Origin: a bacterium
GTDB lineage: Bacteria > Bacillota > Clostridia > Oscillospirales > Acutalibacteraceae
Direction of reading: 5' to 3'
NCBI GenBank assembly: GCA_020627425.1
Contig: JAHKXX010000055.1
Location: 1-8,013, forward strand
Length of the DNA: 8,013 bases
Shown here: piece after piece, positions 6,095 through 8,013 of the stretch
Layout of the letters: each line of letters starts with the position of its first letter
Position numbering within the stretch: position 1 is the stretch's first letter
Notes under the pieces: model-generated
Database searches by the model: none
What the model was told of the DNA's origin: nothing
Seen by the model: only the letters and a program-made list of their open reading frames with translations
Position numbers and translations under genes: made by a program

Positions 6095-6116
6095 GTAGAC
6101 AAACACATCAGTCTAC
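6095..6116. repeat. Short inverted repeat at the left edge of repeat F
   Basis: GTAGAC (6095-6100) pairs with GTCTAC (6111-6116), loop AAACACATCA. With a two-base bulge the pairing extends to GAG and CTC, so that, as in copy E, a GAG...CTC hairpin sits on the ACTCCAAA terminus of the repeat. The stem sequence is unrelated to the one beside copy E. Confidence 0.5.
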
Positions 6117-6304
6117 ACTCCAAACCAGCGTCAAGTGCCGCCCTGTGCGGTACCCCAAGGGCACTTCCTTCGGGCGTACGGCGCGGACGGAGAGGGACAA
6201 TAAACCAGACTCGTACGCGTGCCAAAAGGGTAGGCGATAACACCAATCAGAGTGCGCGTTTAGGGTGCAGCGTCACGCTGCTTGACTGCGGAGGCACTCC
6301 GCCG
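6116..6304 (+). repeat. Interspersed repeat copy F, full length, upstream of parA
   Basis: This copy has the family left end ACTCCAAACCAGCGTCAAG, the CCGC-CCTGT-GCGG hairpin, the conserved core (6151-6176), GACAATAAACC, GTACGCGTGCCAAA and GAGTGCGCG. It ends with a GCAGCG-TCA-CGCTGC hairpin (6267-6281), then TTGACT and a GGCAC-loop hairpin (6288-6302, GCGGA/TCCGC). It ends about 8 nt before the parA promoter and separates that promoter from the parS sites. Confidence 0.9.
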
Positions 6305-6311
6305 ATTTTAA

Positions 6312-6340
6312 TTGATAATTAAAGTATTATATGATATAAT
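6312..6340 (+). promoter_or_regulatory. Sigma-A-type promoter of parAB
   Basis: TTGATA (-35, 6312-6317), a 17-nt spacer and TATAAT (-10, 6335-6340) with an extended -10 TG (6332-6333). The predicted transcription start is near 6347, giving a leader of about 65 nt before parA. This is the best promoter in the window. Repeat F ends just upstream of the -35 box. Confidence 0.85.
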
Positions 6341-6344
6341 GATA

Positions 6345-6381
6345 AAGGCAGCAACGCAGAAATAAATGCGGGTGTTGCCTT
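6345..6381 (+). promoter_or_regulatory. Leader hairpin in the parAB 5' untranslated region
   Basis: AAGGCA (6345-6350) pairs with TGCCTT (6376-6381). The stem continues as GCA/TGT and, after a small internal loop, CGCA/TGCG (6355-6358 with 6367-6370) around an 8-nt A-rich loop. It starts almost at the predicted transcription start and ends about 17 nt before the ribosome binding site, without a T-run. A role in mRNA stability is more likely than termination. Confidence 0.55.
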
Positions 6382-6412
6382 AAAATGTTTATTACCGTGG
6401 AGGAAGCTGAAT

Positions 6413-7180
6413 TTGGGAAAAATAATTGCAGTAACCAACCAAAAGGGCGGTGTAGGAAAAACAACGACCGCCGTTAATACTGCGGCAGGAACAGCAAGCT
6501 TAGGAAAAAAGGTACTGCTTGTTGATACTGACCCACAGGGCAACGCCACAAGCGGCGTAGGAATAGATAAGCGCTCGGTAAAGCAGTCCGCATATAATAT
6601 CATAATAAATGCAGGCGGCGCCGAAGAAGTTATAATGCATACTAACTTTAAAAATCTGGATATAATCCCGTCAAGCATAGACCTTGCGGCGGCAGAAATA
6701 GAGCTTGTAGACCTTGAAAACAGAGAAAGCAGACTAAAAACTGCCCTTACTATGATAAAGGACAAATACGACTTTATATTTATAGACTGTCCCCCGTCGC
6801 TGGGACTGATAACGGTAAATGCGTTTTGTGCTACAGATACTCTGCTGGTTCCAATACAGCCGGAGTATTACGCGCTGGAGGGTCTGTCACAGCTGATGAA
6901 CTCTGTCAGAAAAATAAAACGCAGATACAACAGCTTTCTTGATATAGAGGGTGTGCTTCTGACAATGTATGACGGCAGGCTTAATCTTACACAGCAGGTA
7001 GTACAGGAGGTAAAGAAATTCTTTCCGAGAAAGGTATTTTCTACAGTAATACCCAGAACGGTCAGACTTTCGGAGGCTCCGAGCTTCGGACTGCCTATAA
7101 TGTATTTTGACAGATCAAACAAGGGCAGCAAGGCATATATGGAGCTGTCGCAGGAAATAATAGACAACAATACAAAATAA
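6413..7180 (+). CDS. parA: ParA/Soj chromosome-partitioning ATPase
   Basis: The 255-residue product is a chromosomal Soj-type ParA, a cytoplasmic deviant-Walker ATPase. It forms DNA-bound dimers on the nucleoid, is stimulated by ParB at parS, and in Firmicutes relatives also affects DnaA-dependent replication initiation. Motifs: deviant Walker A KGGVGKTT (11-18) with the signature lysine K11, Walker A' VDTDPQGN (37-44), Walker B FIFIDCPPSLG (121-131) and the C-terminal VRLSEAPSFGLPI stretch (about 207-219). The start is TTG at 6413. No nearer ATG fits, and GGAGG (6399-6403) lies 9 nt upstream. It is the first gene of the parAB operon, driven by the promoter at 6312-6340. Length and motifs are normal and complete. 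Confidence 0.96.
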   Translation: MGKIIAVTNQKGGVGKTTTAVNTAAGTASLGKKVLLVDTDPQGNATSGVGIDKRSVKQSAYNIIINAGGAEEVIMHTNFKNLDIIPSSIDLAAAEIELVDLENRESRLKTALTMIKDKYDFIFIDCPPSLGLITVNAFCATDTLLVPIQPEYYALEGLSQLMNSVRKIKRRYNSFLDIEGVLLTMYDGRLNLTQQVVQEVKKFFPRKVFSTVIPRTVRLSEAPSFGLPIMYFDRSNKGSKAYMELSQEIIDNNTK

Positions 7181-7190
7181 GATAAAGATA

Positions 7191-7195
7191 GGAGG
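7191..7195 (+). promoter_or_regulatory. Ribosome binding site of parB
   Basis: GGAGG, 8 nt before the parB ATG, in the 23-nt gap after the parA stop. It fixes the start at 7204 rather than the in-frame ATG at codon 5. Confidence 0.9.
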
Positions 7196-7203
7196 TAAAG
7201 AAA

Positions 7204-8013
7204 ATGGCTGCAAAAATGAGAGGACTCGGAAAGGGTCTTGACGCGATACTTATGGAAAACGACACAGGCGACGAAAACAGCACTCTTATGCTGAGAATAT
7301 CCGACATAGAGCCAAACAGAGATCAACCCAGACACGAATTTGACGAGGAGGGTCTGCGTGAGCTTGCGGATTCTATTGCGGCTCACGGTGTATTACAGCC
7401 TCTGCTTGTACGGCCTATGCCGGAGGGCGGATATTTACTGGTAGCAGGTGAGCGCCGCTGGCGTGCATGCCGTATGGCAGGACTTTCGGAGGTACCCGTT
7501 ATCGTCAGAGAGATGTCCGACTCCGAAATGATGGAAATATCAATGATAGAGAACCTACAGAGAGAGAATCTTACTCCTGTTGAGGAAGCTATGGGCTACA
7601 AGGTCTTATCCGACAAATACGGTATGACCCAGGAGGAGATATCAAAGACAGTCGGCAAGAGCAGACCTGTTATAGCGAACGCTCTCAGACTTCTGAATCT
7701 TCCCGAAGAGGTTCTTTCAATGCTGTCCGACGGTACGATAACAACGGGTCATGCAAGAGCGCTGTTAAGTATAGAAAACCGGGATAAGCTGATAGAGACA
7801 GCAAAGCTGATAAAGGAGAAGGATCTGACGGTACGCGACATAGAGAAGCTTTCCAAAACTCTTAACAAAGCGTCGGATGTTGCCGAAGCACCGACTCATC
7901 ATCGGCGCAATCCGTTTTATGATGAAGTAGAGCTTGCACTGAACGAGCACCTCAGCCGAAAAGTAAAGGTCAAAAGCTCCAAGGACAACAAAAGCGGTAT
8001 CCTCGAAATAGAA
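7204..8013 (+). CDS. parB: ParB/Spo0J chromosome-partitioning protein (3' end outside window)
   Basis: The reading frame is open for 270 codons to the window edge. Full-length relatives have roughly 280-300 residues, so only a short C-terminal tail is missing. Visible: the N-terminal RGLGKGLDAIL peptide (about 6-16), which in relatives stimulates the ParA ATPase; the ParB/Srx CTP-binding fold with GERRWRA (82-88) and ENLQREN (116-122); a helix-turn-helix (about 141-165, MTQEEISKTVGKSRPVIANAL) that reads parS; and a linker leading to the dimerisation region. CTP-dependent clamp formation on parS is known for the family. Cotranscribed with parA. Its predicted targets are the two sites at 5973-5988 and 6020-6035. 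No parS copy was seen within the visible part of parB, unlike in Bacillus subtilis. Confidence 0.96.
   Translation, partial: MAAKMRGLGKGLDAILMENDTGDENSTLMLRISDIEPNRDQPRHEFDEEGLRELADSIAAHGVLQPLLVRPMPEGGYLLVAGERRWRACRMAGLSEVPVIVREMSDSEMMEISMIENLQRENLTPVEEAMGYKVLSDKYGMTQEEISKTVGKSRPVIANALRLLNLPEEVLSMLSDGTITTGHARALLSIENRDKLIETAKLIKEKDLTVRDIEKLSKTLNKASDVAEAPTHHRRNPFYDEVELALNEHLSRKVKVKSSKDNKSGILEIE

Noticed and set aside
1..6304. CRISPR array
   Set aside because: Copies are long, far apart, in both orientations and separated by genes. There is no regular short repeat-spacer spacing and no cas gene.
5836..6412. Replication origin near parS
   Set aside because: I found no cluster of TTATCCACA-type DnaA boxes on either strand. 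The AT-rich stretch and parS alone do not show an origin.
1..8013. tRNA or rRNA genes
   Set aside because: No cloverleaf with a conserved T-loop and no rRNA-like stretch was seen in any gap.

Overview
The window looks like a chromosomal segment of a Gram-positive anaerobe of the class Clostridia, most likely a gut Oscillospiraceae/Ruminococcaceae relative (Eubacterium siraeum- or Ruminococcus-like). This placement rests on three things: moderate G+C with AT-rich intergenic stretches, strong AGGAGG-type ribosome binding sites, and a DUF6273-type C-terminus on the first protein, a domain I associate with gut Firmicutes. The genus is inference from sequence feel only. The presence of soj/spo0J with two parS sites suggests a location in the origin-proximal part of a chromosome, although no DnaA-box cluster is visible.

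Layout from left to right. (1) 186-3428 (+) encodes a 1080-residue multidomain membrane protein: zinc ribbon, TIR domain, seven ~55-residue helical repeats, a basic linker, one membrane span and an extracytoplasmic DUF6273-like domain. (2) 3429-3937 has no gene. It holds two inverted copies of an interspersed repeat and a rho-independent terminator. (3) 3938-5035 (-) is the conserved P-loop ATPase/GTPase gene ychF. (4) 5036-5230 holds hairpins and a partial repeat copy. (5) 5231-5620 (-) is an unrecognised 129-residue protein. (6) 5621-6412 has no gene. It carries two repeat copies facing opposite ways, two parS-like sites, a consensus promoter and a structured leader. (7) 6413-7180 (+) is parA/soj, followed after 23 nt by parB/spo0J at 7204, which runs off the window end.

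How the genes relate. ParA and ParB form an operon. With the two parS sites about 400-450 bp upstream of parA they make a complete chromosome-segregation module. YchF is a housekeeping ribosome-associated ATPase with no evident link to its neighbours. The TIR protein is the accessory gene. Its build suggests a cytoplasmic TIR effector or signalling domain tied through a membrane span to an external sensing or binding domain.

The most unusual signal lies between the genes. Six copies (A-F; full copies ~165-205 bp, some partial) of one repeat family occupy every intergenic gap except parA-parB. Their right ends carry short hairpins with an invariant GGCAC loop, an invariant TTGAC just upstream of most of them, and stems that differ between copies but stay fully paired. 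In five of six copies the right end lies within about 10 nt of a stop codon or ribosome binding site or within ~100 nt of a start codon. I do not recognise this family by name.
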